From NCBI RefSeq assembly GCF_964253035.1, contig NZ_CAXUQL020000001.1, positions 5,828,001-5,892,000 on the forward strand: a stretch of DNA of 64,000 bases, written 5' to 3'. The first letter of the stretch is position 1, and each line of letters starts with the position of its first letter. This DNA comes from Pseudorhodoferax sp032153935. Lineage in GTDB: Bacteria > Pseudomonadota > Gammaproteobacteria > Burkholderiales > Burkholderiaceae_C. This document shows positions 22,028 to 30,105 of this stretch, piece by piece. The notes under the pieces were generated by a model. That model was given only the letters and a program-made list of their open reading frames with translations. It searched no databases and was not told the DNA's origin. A program made the translations under genes and the position numbers.

Positions 22028-22104
22028 TGGTCGGTGTGAAAGGATTCGAACCTTCGACCCCTTGCACCCCATGCAAGTGCGCTACCAGGCTGCGCCACAC
22101 ACCG
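22028..22104 (-). tRNA. tRNA-Pro (anticodon GGG)
   Basis: On the minus strand: acceptor CGGTGTG/CACACCG, D arm GCGC/GCGC, anticodon stem CTTGC/GCAAG with loop ATGGGGT (anticodon GGG, proline), T arm GAAGG-TTCGAAT-CCTTT, discriminator A and an encoded CCA (22028-22030). All stems pair, with one G-U in the T stem. The 3' end points to the integrase, so it is the probable attachment site (attB/attR) of the prophage. Confidence 0.95.
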
Positions 22105-22128
22105 AAGCCCATGAGTATAGCGGAGTAT

Positions 22129-22587
22129 TCAGGGGATATCGGCGAGCAGTGAGCGAATTTCAAAAAGTTCGCGCCGTACCTGCGCCAGGCGCACTGCCGC
22201 ACCGACATCGTCGTCGCCGATCAGCAAATCATCGAACGCCTTGAGGTCGACCTCCTCAGCTACAAACGTGTCCACATCCTGCGCGTCATCAACATCGAGA
22301 GCGACGCCTGCAAGCCCATCGTGCGGGGGCCGCCCATGCTCCTGCAGCTTGTTGCGCGCACCGCTGATCGTGAACCCCTGGTCATAGAGGAGGTCGCGGA
22401 TGCGCCGGATCATCAGCACCTCATGGTGCTGGTAGTAACGGCGGTTTCCGCGCCGCTTCATGGGCCGCAGCTGGGTGAACTCCTGCTCCCAATAGCGCAG
22501 CACATGCGGCTTGACGCCGCACAGGTCGCCAACCTCACCGATGGTGAAGTAGCGTTTGGCGGGAATCGAAGGGAGGGTGTTGCCCAT
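22129..22587 (-). CDS. MerR-family regulator downstream of ihfA
   Basis: 152 residues from ATG 22587. The HTH (KRYFTIGEVGDLCGVKPHVL then RYWEQEFTQLRPMKRRGNRR) and wing (YYQHHEVLMIRRIRDLLYDQ, GFTISGARNKL) are typical of the MerR proteins encoded after ihfA in beta- and gammaproteobacteria. The last 70 residues are acidic with no metal-binding Cys. Target unknown. It is the last gene of the thrS-to-ihfA run; the gap from ihfA is 108 bases. Confidence 0.85.
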   Translation of the reverse strand: MGNTLPSIPAKRYFTIGEVGDLCGVKPHVLRYWEQEFTQLRPMKRRGNRRYYQHHEVLMIRRIRDLLYDQGFTISGARNKLQEHGRPPHDGLAGVALDVDDAQDVDTFVAEEVDLKAFDDLLIGDDDVGAAVRLAQVRRELFEIRSLLADIP

Positions 22588-22695
22588 GAGAAGGGGACGG
22601 CTGCGCGAGGGCCGCAAAGGTTACCCCAACGGCCGGCATGCGCCAAGCAACCAGAACGCGCCAGGACTGTGGGCCAGGCCAGGCACGCCGGGGTC

Positions 22696-23058
22696 TCAAC
22701 CCTGGATCTGGTCCTTGAGCTTGTGGCTGGCGTGGAACGTCACAACGCGGCGCGCCTTGATCGGAATGGCCTCGCCGGTCCGCGGATTGCGACCTGGCCG
22801 CGGCGCCTTCACACGGATCTGGAAGTTGCCGAAGCTGGAGATCTTCACGTCGGTGCCGTTCACGAGACTGGTGGTGACCAGATCGAAGAAGGCATCGATC
22901 ATGTCCTTGGACTCGCGCTTGTTCAGGCCAATCTGCTCGAACAGCAGTTCGGCCAGTTGCGCCTTGGTCAACGCAGGCGTCTCCAGGCTTTCTACGGAAA
23001 TCTTCACCGCATCTCTCCGCTCGTCGTCCATGTCGTCGAAATCAACCTGCGCCTGCAT
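22696..23058 (-). CDS. ihfA: Integration host factor subunit alpha
   Basis: 120 residues from ATG 23058. After an acidic extension (MQAQVDFDDMDDERRDAVKI) comes the normal IHF sequence: TPALTKAQLAELLFEQIGLN, KRESKDMIDAFFDLVTTSLV, VKISSFGNFQIRVKAPRPGR, NPRTGEAIPIKARRVVTFHA. PRPGRNPRTGE is the DNA-intercalating beta-arm with its Pro. With IhfB it bends DNA at promoters, origins and phage att sites, and assists sigma-54 promoters. The N-terminal extension of about 20 residues is longer than in E. coli; a shorter start is not obvious. Separated by 10 bases from pheT. Confidence 0.95.
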   Translation of the reverse strand: MQAQVDFDDMDDERRDAVKISVESLETPALTKAQLAELLFEQIGLNKRESKDMIDAFFDLVTTSLVNGTDVKISSFGNFQIRVKAPRPGRNPRTGEAIPIKARRVVTFHASHKLKDQIQG

Positions 23059-23068
23059 GCGAACCTCC

Positions 23069-25495
23069 TCAAGTGCGGAGTCGCGCACCGACGCGCTCGC
23101 CCAAACTGGCCAGAACGCGCTGCACGCATGACTCGATCTGTTCCTCGGCGAGTGTCGCATCTCCGCCGTTCAACACCAGCCGCACGGCCAGGCTTTTCTC
23201 GTCGGCGGCCAGGCCTGCAGGCACGGCCACCCCGGGCTTGGCACGGTAGACGTCGAACAGTTCGGCGTGCCGCAGCACGTCGGCGGTGGCTGCCGATTGG
23301 ATCGCGGCCATCAGCGCAGTGTGCGTCACCGACTCCTTGACGACCACGGCAATGTCACGCTCCACATCCTGGAAGCGCGGCACGGGCTGCGCGGCAGGCA
23401 CGGCCTGCGCTTGCACCGCATCGAGTTCCAGTTCGAAGAGCACGGGCGCGTGTGGCAGCTCCCAGGACTGACGCCAGCGTGGGTGCAATTCGCCGACCAC
23501 GCCAATGACGCGGCCATCGAGGAGCACGCGCGCGGCACGGCCAGGATGCAACGCCGGATGTTCGGCCGCCTCGAACCCCACACGCCGCGGCGCGAGCAAG
23601 GCCTCCACATCGCCCTTGACGTCGTAGAAGTCGACCCGTTGACCTTTGCGCGACCAGTCCATGCTCTCGGCATCGCCAAAGGCCAGACCCGCAACGCGCA
23701 TGGGCTGGTGGATACCTTGCACGGTGGCATCGGTGGTGGCCACCGCCGCATCGCGCAGGAACACGCGACCGAGCTCGAACACCCGCACGCGGCTGGCACG
23801 GCGGTCCAGATTGAACTTGAGCACCTGCAGCAGCGAGCCGATCAGCGACGAGCGCATCACGCTCATGGGGCTGGCGATCGGGTTGAGCAGCGTGATCGGA
23901 TGGGCGTTGCCATGCAGGTCGCGCTCCCACGCACTCTGCACGAAGCTGAAGTTGATGGTTTCCTGGTAGCCCAGAGCGGCCACGCGGCGGCGCACGGCGA
24001 AACGGCTGCTGCGCGACTCTGGCAGAACGCGGGCCGTGATGGGCGCCAGCGGCGGCGTGGTTGGCAGGCGCTCGTAGCCGATCAGGCGCGCGACCTCCTC
24101 GATGAGGTCTTCCTCGATCAGCAGGTCGAAGCGGTGCGGTGGCGGCGTCACGGTCAGCACGCCTTCGCCTTCCTCCAACGGGAAGGCCAGGCGGCGCAGT
24201 GCATCGACGCAATCGGCCTGCGTGAGCGGCATGCCGATCACGCGCGCAGCCCGCGCCACGCGCAGCTGCACGGGCTTTTGCACGGGCAGCTGCAGCGTCT
24301 GGTCGTCGATGGGGCCGGCCTCGCCACCGCAGATCTCCAGCACCAGCTGCGTGATGCGCTCGATGGTCTGCACAGTGCGGCTCGGGTCCACGCCGCGCTC
24401 GAAGCGGTGGCCCGCATCGGTGGAGAAGTTGAAGCGGCGCGAACGGCCCTGGATCGCCTCGGGCCACCAGAACGCTGCCTCGATGTAGATGTTGCGCGTG
24501 TCGTCGGACACGGCCGTGGCGTCGCCACCCATGATGCCGGCCAGCGACTCGACGGTCTGCGCATCGGCGATCACGCCGACCTTGGCATCCAGCGCCACGG
24601 TGTTGCCGTTGAGCAGCTTGAGCTGCTCACCCTCGCGGCCCCAGCGCACGACCAGGCCACCATGGATCTTGTCCAGGTCGAACATGTGCGAGGGCTGACC
24701 AGCCTCGAACATCACGTAGTTGGAGATGTCCACGAGCGGCGAGACGCTGCGCTGGCCGCAACGCGCCAGGCGCTCGACCATCCAGGCCGGCGTGGTGGCG
24801 CGCGTGTTCACCCCGCGCACGATGCGGCCCGAGAAGCGGCCGCACAGTTCAGGCGCCTCGACCTGCACGGGTAGGCAGTCGTCGATGCGCGGTGCGATGG
24901 GCACGGGCTCGGTCGCGATAAGCGGAGCGCCAGTCAGGGCCGACAGCTCGCGCGCCACACCGTACACCGACAAGCCGTGCGCGAGGTTGGGTGTGAGCTT
25001 GAGCGTGAGCAGCATGTCGTCCAGGCCCAGGTGCGCGCGGATGTCCTGGCCCAGCGGCGCATCGGCCGCGAGTTCGAGCAGGCCACCATGGTCTTCGCTC
25101 AGCTTGAGTTCGCGCGCCGAGCACAGCATGCCCTGGCTCTCGACACCGCGCAGCTTGCCCAGCTTGATGCGGAACGGCTGGCCGTCCTCGCCAGGCGGCA
25201 GCTCCGCGCCGACCAACGCGCAAGGCACCTTGATGCCGACACGCGCGTTCGGCGCACCGCACACGATGTTGAGCAGCTGCGGCTGGCCAACGTCCACCTG
25301 GCACACGCGCAGGCGGTCCGCATTCGGATGCTGGACGGCTTCCTTGATCTCGCCGACCACGATCTTGCTGAACGGCGGCGCGACGGGGCGGCGCTCCTCC
25401 ACCTCCAGACCGCCCATGGTCAGGGTGTCGGCCAGCTCAGCGCTGCCGATGGGCGGGTTGCAGAAGGCGCGCAGCCAGGACTCTGGGAATTGCAT
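23069..25495 (-). CDS. pheT: Phenylalanyl-tRNA synthetase beta subunit
   Basis: 808 residues, the usual length. Domains in order: tRNA-binding EMAP-like domain near residues 40-150 (VVGEIKEAVQHPNADRLRVC), B3/B4 editing domain (about 210-380), B5 (about 400-475), catalytic-like core (about 480-690) and C-terminal ferredoxin-fold anticodon-binding domain (residues about 710-805, FQDVERDIAVVVKESVTHTA). With PheS it forms the alpha2beta2 enzyme charging tRNA-Phe and edits Tyr-tRNA. It follows pheS by 32 bases in the same operon. Confidence 0.97.
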   Translation of the reverse strand: MQFPESWLRAFCNPPIGSAELADTLTMGGLEVEERRPVAPPFSKIVVGEIKEAVQHPNADRLRVCQVDVGQPQLLNIVCGAPNARVGIKVPCALVGAELPPGEDGQPFRIKLGKLRGVESQGMLCSARELKLSEDHGGLLELAADAPLGQDIRAHLGLDDMLLTLKLTPNLAHGLSVYGVARELSALTGAPLIATEPVPIAPRIDDCLPVQVEAPELCGRFSGRIVRGVNTRATTPAWMVERLARCGQRSVSPLVDISNYVMFEAGQPSHMFDLDKIHGGLVVRWGREGEQLKLLNGNTVALDAKVGVIADAQTVESLAGIMGGDATAVSDDTRNIYIEAAFWWPEAIQGRSRRFNFSTDAGHRFERGVDPSRTVQTIERITQLVLEICGGEAGPIDDQTLQLPVQKPVQLRVARAARVIGMPLTQADCVDALRRLAFPLEEGEGVLTVTPPPHRFDLLIEEDLIEEVARLIGYERLPTTPPLAPITARVLPESRSSRFAVRRRVAALGYQETINFSFVQSAWERDLHGNAHPITLLNPIASPMSVMRSSLIGSLLQVLKFNLDRRASRVRVFELGRVFLRDAAVATTDATVQGIHQPMRVAGLAFGDAESMDWSRKGQRVDFYDVKGDVEALLAPRRVGFEAAEHPALHPGRAARVLLDGRVIGVVGELHPRWRQSWELPHAPVLFELELDAVQAQAVPAAQPVPRFQDVERDIAVVVKESVTHTALMAAIQSAATADVLRHAELFDVYRAKPGVAVPAGLAADEKSLAVRLVLNGGDATLAEEQIESCVQRVLASLGERVGARLRT

Positions 25496-25527
25496 CGTTG
25501 TTCTCGTCTATTCGGAAAGCGGCGGGA

Positions 25528-26604
25528 TCACTGGAACTGCGACAGGAAGCGCAGGTCGCCGTCGAAGAACAGCCGCAGATCGTTCACGCCATAGCGCAGC
25601 ATGGTCAGCCGATCCGGGCCCATGCCGAAGGCAAAACCGATGTAGCGCTCGGGGTCCAGCCCCATGTTGCGCACCACGTTGGGGTGCACTTGGCCGGAGC
25701 CCGCGACTTCGAGCCAGCGGCCGGCCAGCGGCCCGCTCTGGAACTGGATGTCGATCTCGGCGCTGGGCTCGGTGAACGGAAAGAAGCTCGGGCGGAAACG
25801 CAGCACCAGGTCGTCGCTCTCGAAGAAGGTCCGGCAGAAATCCGTGAACACGACCTTGAGGTCCTTGAAGCTCACGTTCTCGCCCAGCCACAGGCCTTCG
25901 CACTGGTGGAACATCGGCGAGTGCGTGGCGTCGCTGTCCACGCGGTAGGTGCGGCCCGGTGCGATCACGCGGATCTCGGGCGCCTTGGTCTGGCCGCTGG
26001 CATCTGCGGCTGCGGCCTCGAAGGCGGCCGCGTGCTTGCGGATGTGCTGGTGGGCATAGCGCACCTGCATCGGGCTGGTGTGCGGGCGCAGGTTGTAAGG
26101 AACGCCGTCCTCGCCCTGGATGTCCACGTAGAACGTGTCCTGCATCGAACGCGCTGGGTGGTTGGGCGGGTTGTTCAGCGAGGTGAAGCTGTGCCAGTCG
26201 CTCTCGATCTCCGGGCCGTCGGCCACATCGAATCCCATGCTTGCGAAGATGGCCTCGATGCGCTCCAGCGTGCGCGAGACCGGGTGCAGGCCACCGGCGC
26301 CGCGCTGTCGCCCCGGCAGCGTCACGTCCAGCGCCTCGGCCTTGAGCTGCAGTGCCAGTTCGGCATCGGCCAGGCCCTGGCGCGCGGCGTTCAACGCCGC
26401 TTCGATCGCCTGTTTGGCCTGGTTGATGGCCGCTCCGCGCGTCTTCTTCTCGTCCACGCTGAGCGTGCCCATGCCCTTCATGAGCTCGGTCAGGCGACCG
26501 GACTTGCCCAGGAAGCGCGCCTTGGCGTTCTCCAGGTCGGCCGGCGTGGTGGCGGCGGTGAAGTCCTCGCGCGCCTGCGCGACGATGGCATCCAAATCGT
26601 TCAT
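25528..26604 (-). CDS. pheS: Phenylalanyl-tRNA synthetase alpha subunit
   Basis: 358 residues from ATG 26604 (MNDLDAIVAQAREDFTAATT); the in-frame TTG five codons upstream is less likely. N-terminal coiled coil (about 1-85), then the class II catalytic domain: PNHPARSMQDTFYV (motif 1 region), HQCEGLWLGENVSFKDLK (motif 2), and GMGPDRLTMLRYGVNDLRLF (motif 3, Arg for ATP). It charges tRNA-Phe with PheT. A hairpin with U-run lies between rplT and this gene. Confidence 0.97.
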   Translation of the reverse strand: MNDLDAIVAQAREDFTAATTPADLENAKARFLGKSGRLTELMKGMGTLSVDEKKTRGAAINQAKQAIEAALNAARQGLADAELALQLKAEALDVTLPGRQRGAGGLHPVSRTLERIEAIFASMGFDVADGPEIESDWHSFTSLNNPPNHPARSMQDTFYVDIQGEDGVPYNLRPHTSPMQVRYAHQHIRKHAAAFEAAAADASGQTKAPEIRVIAPGRTYRVDSDATHSPMFHQCEGLWLGENVSFKDLKVVFTDFCRTFFESDDLVLRFRPSFFPFTEPSAEIDIQFQSGPLAGRWLEVAGSGQVHPNVVRNMGLDPERYIGFAFGMGPDRLTMLRYGVNDLRLFFDGDLRFLSQFQ

Positions 26605-26622
26605 GGGAATTCTTGGCAAATG

Positions 26623-26660
26623 AAAAAGGGGCCGAGACTCCTGCAGGAAATCCCGGCCCC
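26623..26660 (-). terminator. Intrinsic terminator or attenuator between rplT and pheS
   Basis: On the minus strand GGGGCCG ... CGGCCCC (7-bp GC stem, with an inner CCTGCAGG palindrome) followed by TTTTT, ending 19 bases before the pheS start. A second strong hairpin (GGGTGAAC ... GTTCACCC around a TTCG loop) precedes it. A GTG-initiated frame from 26710 runs through both (MNQPSGLAFTHHRSGPQ...), but it has only one Phe codon before the hairpin, so classical Phe attenuation is not obvious; partial termination is the simplest reading. Confidence 0.72.
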
Positions 26661-26721
26661 TGAGGTCCTGAGCGGTGGTGGGTGAACGCCAAGCCCGAAG
26701 GCTGGTTCACCCGCGTGGCAC

Positions 26722-27081
26722 TCAGGCCGCCAGCTTGGCCTTGACCTGCTCGACGATGCCGGCAAAAGCGGCCTTGTCGTGCACGGCGATGTCGGCCAGC
26801 ATCTTGCGGTCGATCTCGATGGACGCCTTCTTCAGGCCGTTGGCGAACTGGCTGTAGGTCAGGCCCAATTCACGTGCAGCGGCATTGATACGGGCGATCC
26901 ACAACTGACGGAACACGCGCTTCTTGGTACGACGGTCACGGTAGGCGTACTGGCCCGCCTTCATCACCGCCTGCTTGGCGATGCGGAAGACGTTACCGCG
27001 GCGACCGCGGAACCCCTTGGCGAGCTTCAGAACTTTCTTGTGACGTGCACGGGCGGTAACACCACGTTTGACGCGAGGCAT
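26722..27081 (-). CDS. rplT: 50S ribosomal protein L20
   Basis: 119 residues, full length: MPRVKRGVTARARHKKVLKL, AKGFRGRRGNVFRIAKQAVM, YAYRDRRTKKRVFRQLWIAR, INAAARELGLTYSQFANGLK. L20 binds 23S rRNA early in assembly and in several bacteria represses its own operon by binding mRNA near rpmI. 26 bases separate it from rpmI. Confidence 0.98.
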   Translation of the reverse strand: MPRVKRGVTARARHKKVLKLAKGFRGRRGNVFRIAKQAVMKAGQYAYRDRRTKKRVFRQLWIARINAAARELGLTYSQFANGLKKASIEIDRKMLADIAVHDKAAFAGIVEQVKAKLAA

Positions 27082-27107
27082 AAATTACTCCTTGTTCGTC
27101 CGTTAGA

Positions 27108-27311
27108 TCAGATGCCGCGGCCGGGCAGCATCTGCGCCATCGAGGCCATATTGGTCTCGTGCACAGTCACCGCACCACGCAGTTGGCGCTTGTTCTTGGT
27201 GGTCTTCTTCGTCAAGATGTGACGCTTGAAGGCTTGGCCGCGCTTGACGGTGCCACCGGGACGAACGCGGAAGCGTTTCTTCGCCGCGCTCTTGGTCTTC
27301 ATTTTGGGCAT
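27108..27311 (-). CDS. rpmI: 50S ribosomal protein L35
   Basis: 67 residues from ATG 27311 (MPKMKTKSAAKKRFRVRPGG; RGQAFKRHILTKKTTKNKRQ; ending MAQMLPGRGI). An ATG two codons upstream (27317) is in frame, but MPKMKTKSAAKKR is the family start. AAGGAGCATGCAC upstream provides the ribosome site. Second-to-last r-protein of the infC operon. Confidence 0.97.
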   Translation of the reverse strand: MPKMKTKSAAKKRFRVRPGGTVKRGQAFKRHILTKKTTKNKRQLRGAVTVHETNMASMAQMLPGRGI

Positions 27312-27463
27312 GTGCATGCTCCTTCTTGGTTGTGCTCGTGAGGCGCCGGAAACCGATTCCGGACTTGTTGGCCCCGAGCCACTTTTGGTGCGAAGGCCTT
27401 GCGGCCCTCGCGTTCACCACCGGCAGGCGACCAACCCGCCGACGTTGAATTCTTACTGCGCTC
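27312..27463 (-). promoter_or_regulatory. rpmI leader with stem-loop, candidate L20 control site
   Basis: The 152-base gap between infC and rpmI holds a hairpin at 27387-27418: outer GGTG/CACC and inner GCGAGGGCC-GCAA-GGCCTTCGC (minus strand), with a GNRA tetraloop and no U-run, so it is not a terminator. In E. coli the L20 repressor acts on the rpmI leader; whether this structure plays that role here is inference. Confidence 0.35.
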
Positions 27464-28060
27464 TCAGGAAGCTGCGCTGGGCGCGGCCTCTGGTGCGGGC
27501 TTCGCTGCAACCGGCTTCTTGCGGGCCGGTGCAATCATCATGATCATCTGGCGGCCTTCCAACTTGGGAAACTGCTCGACGATGATCAGGTCCTGCAGGT
27601 CGGTGCGGATGCGCTGCAGCAGCGCCATGCCCAACTCCTGGTGCGTGATCTCGCGGCCACGAAAGCGCAGCGTGATCTTGCACTTGTCGCCATCGGCAAG
27701 AAAGCGCCGAATATTGCGCATCTTGATGTTGTAGTCGCCGTCGTCCGTGCCAGGGCGGAACTTGACTTCCTTGATCTCGATGACCGTCTGCTTGGCTTTT
27801 GCGTCGGCCGCCTTCTTCTGCTCTTGGTATTTGAACTTGCCGTAGTCCATCAACCGGCAGACAGGCGGGTTCGCCGCGGCGACGACCTCGACGAGGTCTA
27901 CGTCCAGCTCACCCGCCATGCGCAAAGCCTCCGCCAAGCTGACGACACCCAGGGGCTCGTTCTCGGGGCCGGTGAGACGCACTTCCGGGGCCATGATTTC
28001 CCGGTTCAGGCGGTGCTTGCGTTCTTCGCGGTGACGACGGTCACGAAATTCAGTAGCGAT
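27464..28060 (-). CDS. infC: Translation initiation factor IF-3, AUC start
   Basis: 198 residues if started at ATC 28060 (IATEFRDRRHREERKHRLNR then EIMAPEVRLTG). The first ATG is 22 codons later (27994), inside the conserved N-terminal domain, so it cannot be the true start. An AAGGA sequence ends about 8 bases before the ATC. Non-AUG starts (AUU in E. coli) are the basis of IF-3 autoregulation. Domains: N-terminal (about 25-95, VVSLAEALRMAGELDVDLVE, ANPPVCRLMDYGKFKYQEQK), linker helix, C-terminal 30S-binding domain (about 105-185). It has an Ala/Pro-rich tail. Confidence 0.95.
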   Translation of the reverse strand: MATEFRDRRHREERKHRLNREIMAPEVRLTGPENEPLGVVSLAEALRMAGELDVDLVEVVAAANPPVCRLMDYGKFKYQEQKKAADAKAKQTVIEIKEVKFRPGTDDGDYNIKMRNIRRFLADGDKCKITLRFRGREITHQELGMALLQRIRTDLQDLIIVEQFPKLEGRQMIMMIAPARKKPVAAKPAPEAAPSAAS

Positions 28061-28158
28061 GGCTCAATCCTTCAACATCAAACGCTATATTAAAAATAGC
28101 AACAGCCGTCATATGCATGCGGCCAAGACAGAAACCAGGGCCTTGCCTGACCCTAGAT

Positions 28159-30066
28159 TCATGCCTTGGAAGCGATGTCGCCGGCCAGCTTCGCTTGGAA
28201 GTCCGGTAGCGGCATCACACCGAGGTCCAGATTGCCTCGGGCACGCACTGCGACGGCACCGGCTTCCCGCTCTTTGTCACCTACGACAAGGATGTAAGGA
28301 AGCTTTTGCATCGAATGCTCCCGTATTTTACGGGTAATCTTCTCGTTGCGCAGATCGAGCTCCACCCTAAACCCTTGATCCAGCAGCGTTTTGGCAACAG
28401 TCCGCGCGTAATCGGCCTGTCCGTCCGTGATATTGAGGACGGAAACCTGCTTGGGCGCGAGCCACGCGGGCAGTGCGCCAGCGTGCTGTTCGATCAGGAT
28501 GCCGATAAAACGCTCCAGGCTGCCGACGATGGCGCGGTGCAGCATGATGGGCCGGTGGCGCGCGCCATCCTCGCCCACGAAATCGGCGTCCAGCCGCTCA
28601 GGCATGTTGGGGTCGACCTGCATCGTGCCGCACTGCCATTGGCGGCCTAGCGCATCCTTCAGCACGTACTCGATCTTCGGACCGTAGAAGGCGCCCTCGC
28701 CTGGAAGGTATTCGAACTCACAGCCGGAGGCGCGCAGGCCGTCTGCCAATGCCGCCTCGGCCTTGTCCCAGCTTTCCTCGCTGCCGATGCGCTTCTCGGG
28801 ACGCGTAGACAGCTTGTAGAGAATCTCCGTGAAACCGAAGTCCTTGTAGACCTTTTGCAGCAGCGTCGTGAAGGCCGTGACCTCGCCCTGGATCATGTCC
28901 TCGGTGCAGAAGATGTGGCCATCGTCCTGCGTGAAGCCGCGCACGCGCATGATGCCGTGCAGACCACCCGTGGGTTCGTTGCGGTGACACTGCCCGAACT
29001 CGCCGAAGCGCAGCGGCAAGTCGCGATAGCTCTTGATGCCCTGCTTGAAGATCAAGATGTGGCCCGGACAGTTCATCGGCTTGAGCGCGTAGTCGCGCTT
29101 CTCCGACTCCGTGACGAACATGTTCTCGCGGTACTTGTCCCAGTGGCCCGTCTTCTCCCACAGGCCTTTGTCCAGGATCTGCGGACCCTTGACCTCTTGG
29201 TAGCCGTTGTCGCGGTACACGCGACGCATGTACTGCTCCACCTCCTGCCACAGCGTCCAGCCTTTTGGATGCCAGAACACCATGCCTGGTGCGTGCTCAT
29301 CCAGGTGGAACAGGTCGAGTTCGCGGCCCAGCTTGCGGTGATCGCGCTTCTCGGCCTCTTCCAGCATCGTCAGATACTGCTGGAGTTCGTCCTTCGTCGC
29401 CCAGGCCGTGCCGTAGACGCGCTGCAGCATCTCGTTGCGGTGGTCGCCGCGCCAGTAGGCGCCGGCCACCTTCATGAGCTTGAAGAAGCGCAGCTTGCCC
29501 GTGCTGGGCACGTGCGGACCACGGCACAGGTCTTCGAACTTGCCTTCGCGGTACAGGGACACGTCTTCGTTGGACGGGATGCTCGCGATGATCTCGGCCT
29601 TGTAATGCTCGCCCAGGCTCTCGAAGTAGGCCACGGCTTCGTCGCGCGGCAGCACGCGGCGCACCACGGGCTCGTCCTTGGCAGCCAGTTCGGCCATCTT
29701 CTTCTCGATGGCCACCAGGTCCTCGGGCGTGAACGGGCGCTTGTACGAGAAGTCGTAGTAGAAGCCGTTCTCGATGACTGGGCCGATCGTGACCTGTGCC
29801 TCCGGAAACAACTCCTTCACGGCATACGCCAGCAAGTGAGCCGTCGAGTGGCGGATCACTTCCAGGCCGTCGGCGTCCTTGGCCGTCACGATGGACAGCG
29901 GGCTGTCGGCCGTGATTTGGTGGCTCGTGTCGACGACCTTGCCGTCGATCTTGCCGGCCAGGGCCGCCTTGGCCAGGCCGGAACCGATCGACGCGGCGAC
30001 TTCGGCCACCGTGACCGGGCCGGGGAACTCGCGCTGCGAACCGTCGGGAAGCGTGATGTGGATCAT
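28159..30066 (-). CDS. thrS: Threonyl-tRNA synthetase
   Basis: 635 residues from ATG 30066 (MIHITLPDGSQREFPGPVTV), the length and start of the family; an ATG five codons upstream (30081) is possible. Domains: TGS (1-62), editing domain with HSTAHLLAYAVKELFP (about 72-90) and its second His/Cys motif, class II core with PMNCPGHILIFK (about 330), QCHRNEPTGGLHGIMRVRGF (motif 2), motif 3 near 510, and anticodon domain (about 535-635, APKQVSVLNITDGQADYART). It charges tRNA-Thr and heads the operon; its leader carries a Thr attenuator. Confidence 0.97.
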   Translation of the reverse strand: MIHITLPDGSQREFPGPVTVAEVAASIGSGLAKAALAGKIDGKVVDTSHQITADSPLSIVTAKDADGLEVIRHSTAHLLAYAVKELFPEAQVTIGPVIENGFYYDFSYKRPFTPEDLVAIEKKMAELAAKDEPVVRRVLPRDEAVAYFESLGEHYKAEIIASIPSNEDVSLYREGKFEDLCRGPHVPSTGKLRFFKLMKVAGAYWRGDHRNEMLQRVYGTAWATKDELQQYLTMLEEAEKRDHRKLGRELDLFHLDEHAPGMVFWHPKGWTLWQEVEQYMRRVYRDNGYQEVKGPQILDKGLWEKTGHWDKYRENMFVTESEKRDYALKPMNCPGHILIFKQGIKSYRDLPLRFGEFGQCHRNEPTGGLHGIMRVRGFTQDDGHIFCTEDMIQGEVTAFTTLLQKVYKDFGFTEILYKLSTRPEKRIGSEESWDKAEAALADGLRASGCEFEYLPGEGAFYGPKIEYVLKDALGRQWQCGTMQVDPNMPERLDADFVGEDGARHRPIMLHRAIVGSLERFIGILIEQHAGALPAWLAPKQVSVLNITDGQADYARTVAKTLLDQGFRVELDLRNEKITRKIREHSMQKLPYILVVGDKEREAGAVAVRARGNLDLGVMPLPDFQAKLAGDIASKA

Positions 30067-30105
30067 GGGTTCAATGCTCATCAGGGTGGAGATCGATGCG
30101 CCAAC

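Noticed and set aside
26623..26710. Phe-dependent leader-peptide attenuation of pheST
   Set aside because: The hairpin and U-run are real, but I could not find a leader with several Phe codons in any frame between rplT and the hairpin, so I kept only the terminator.
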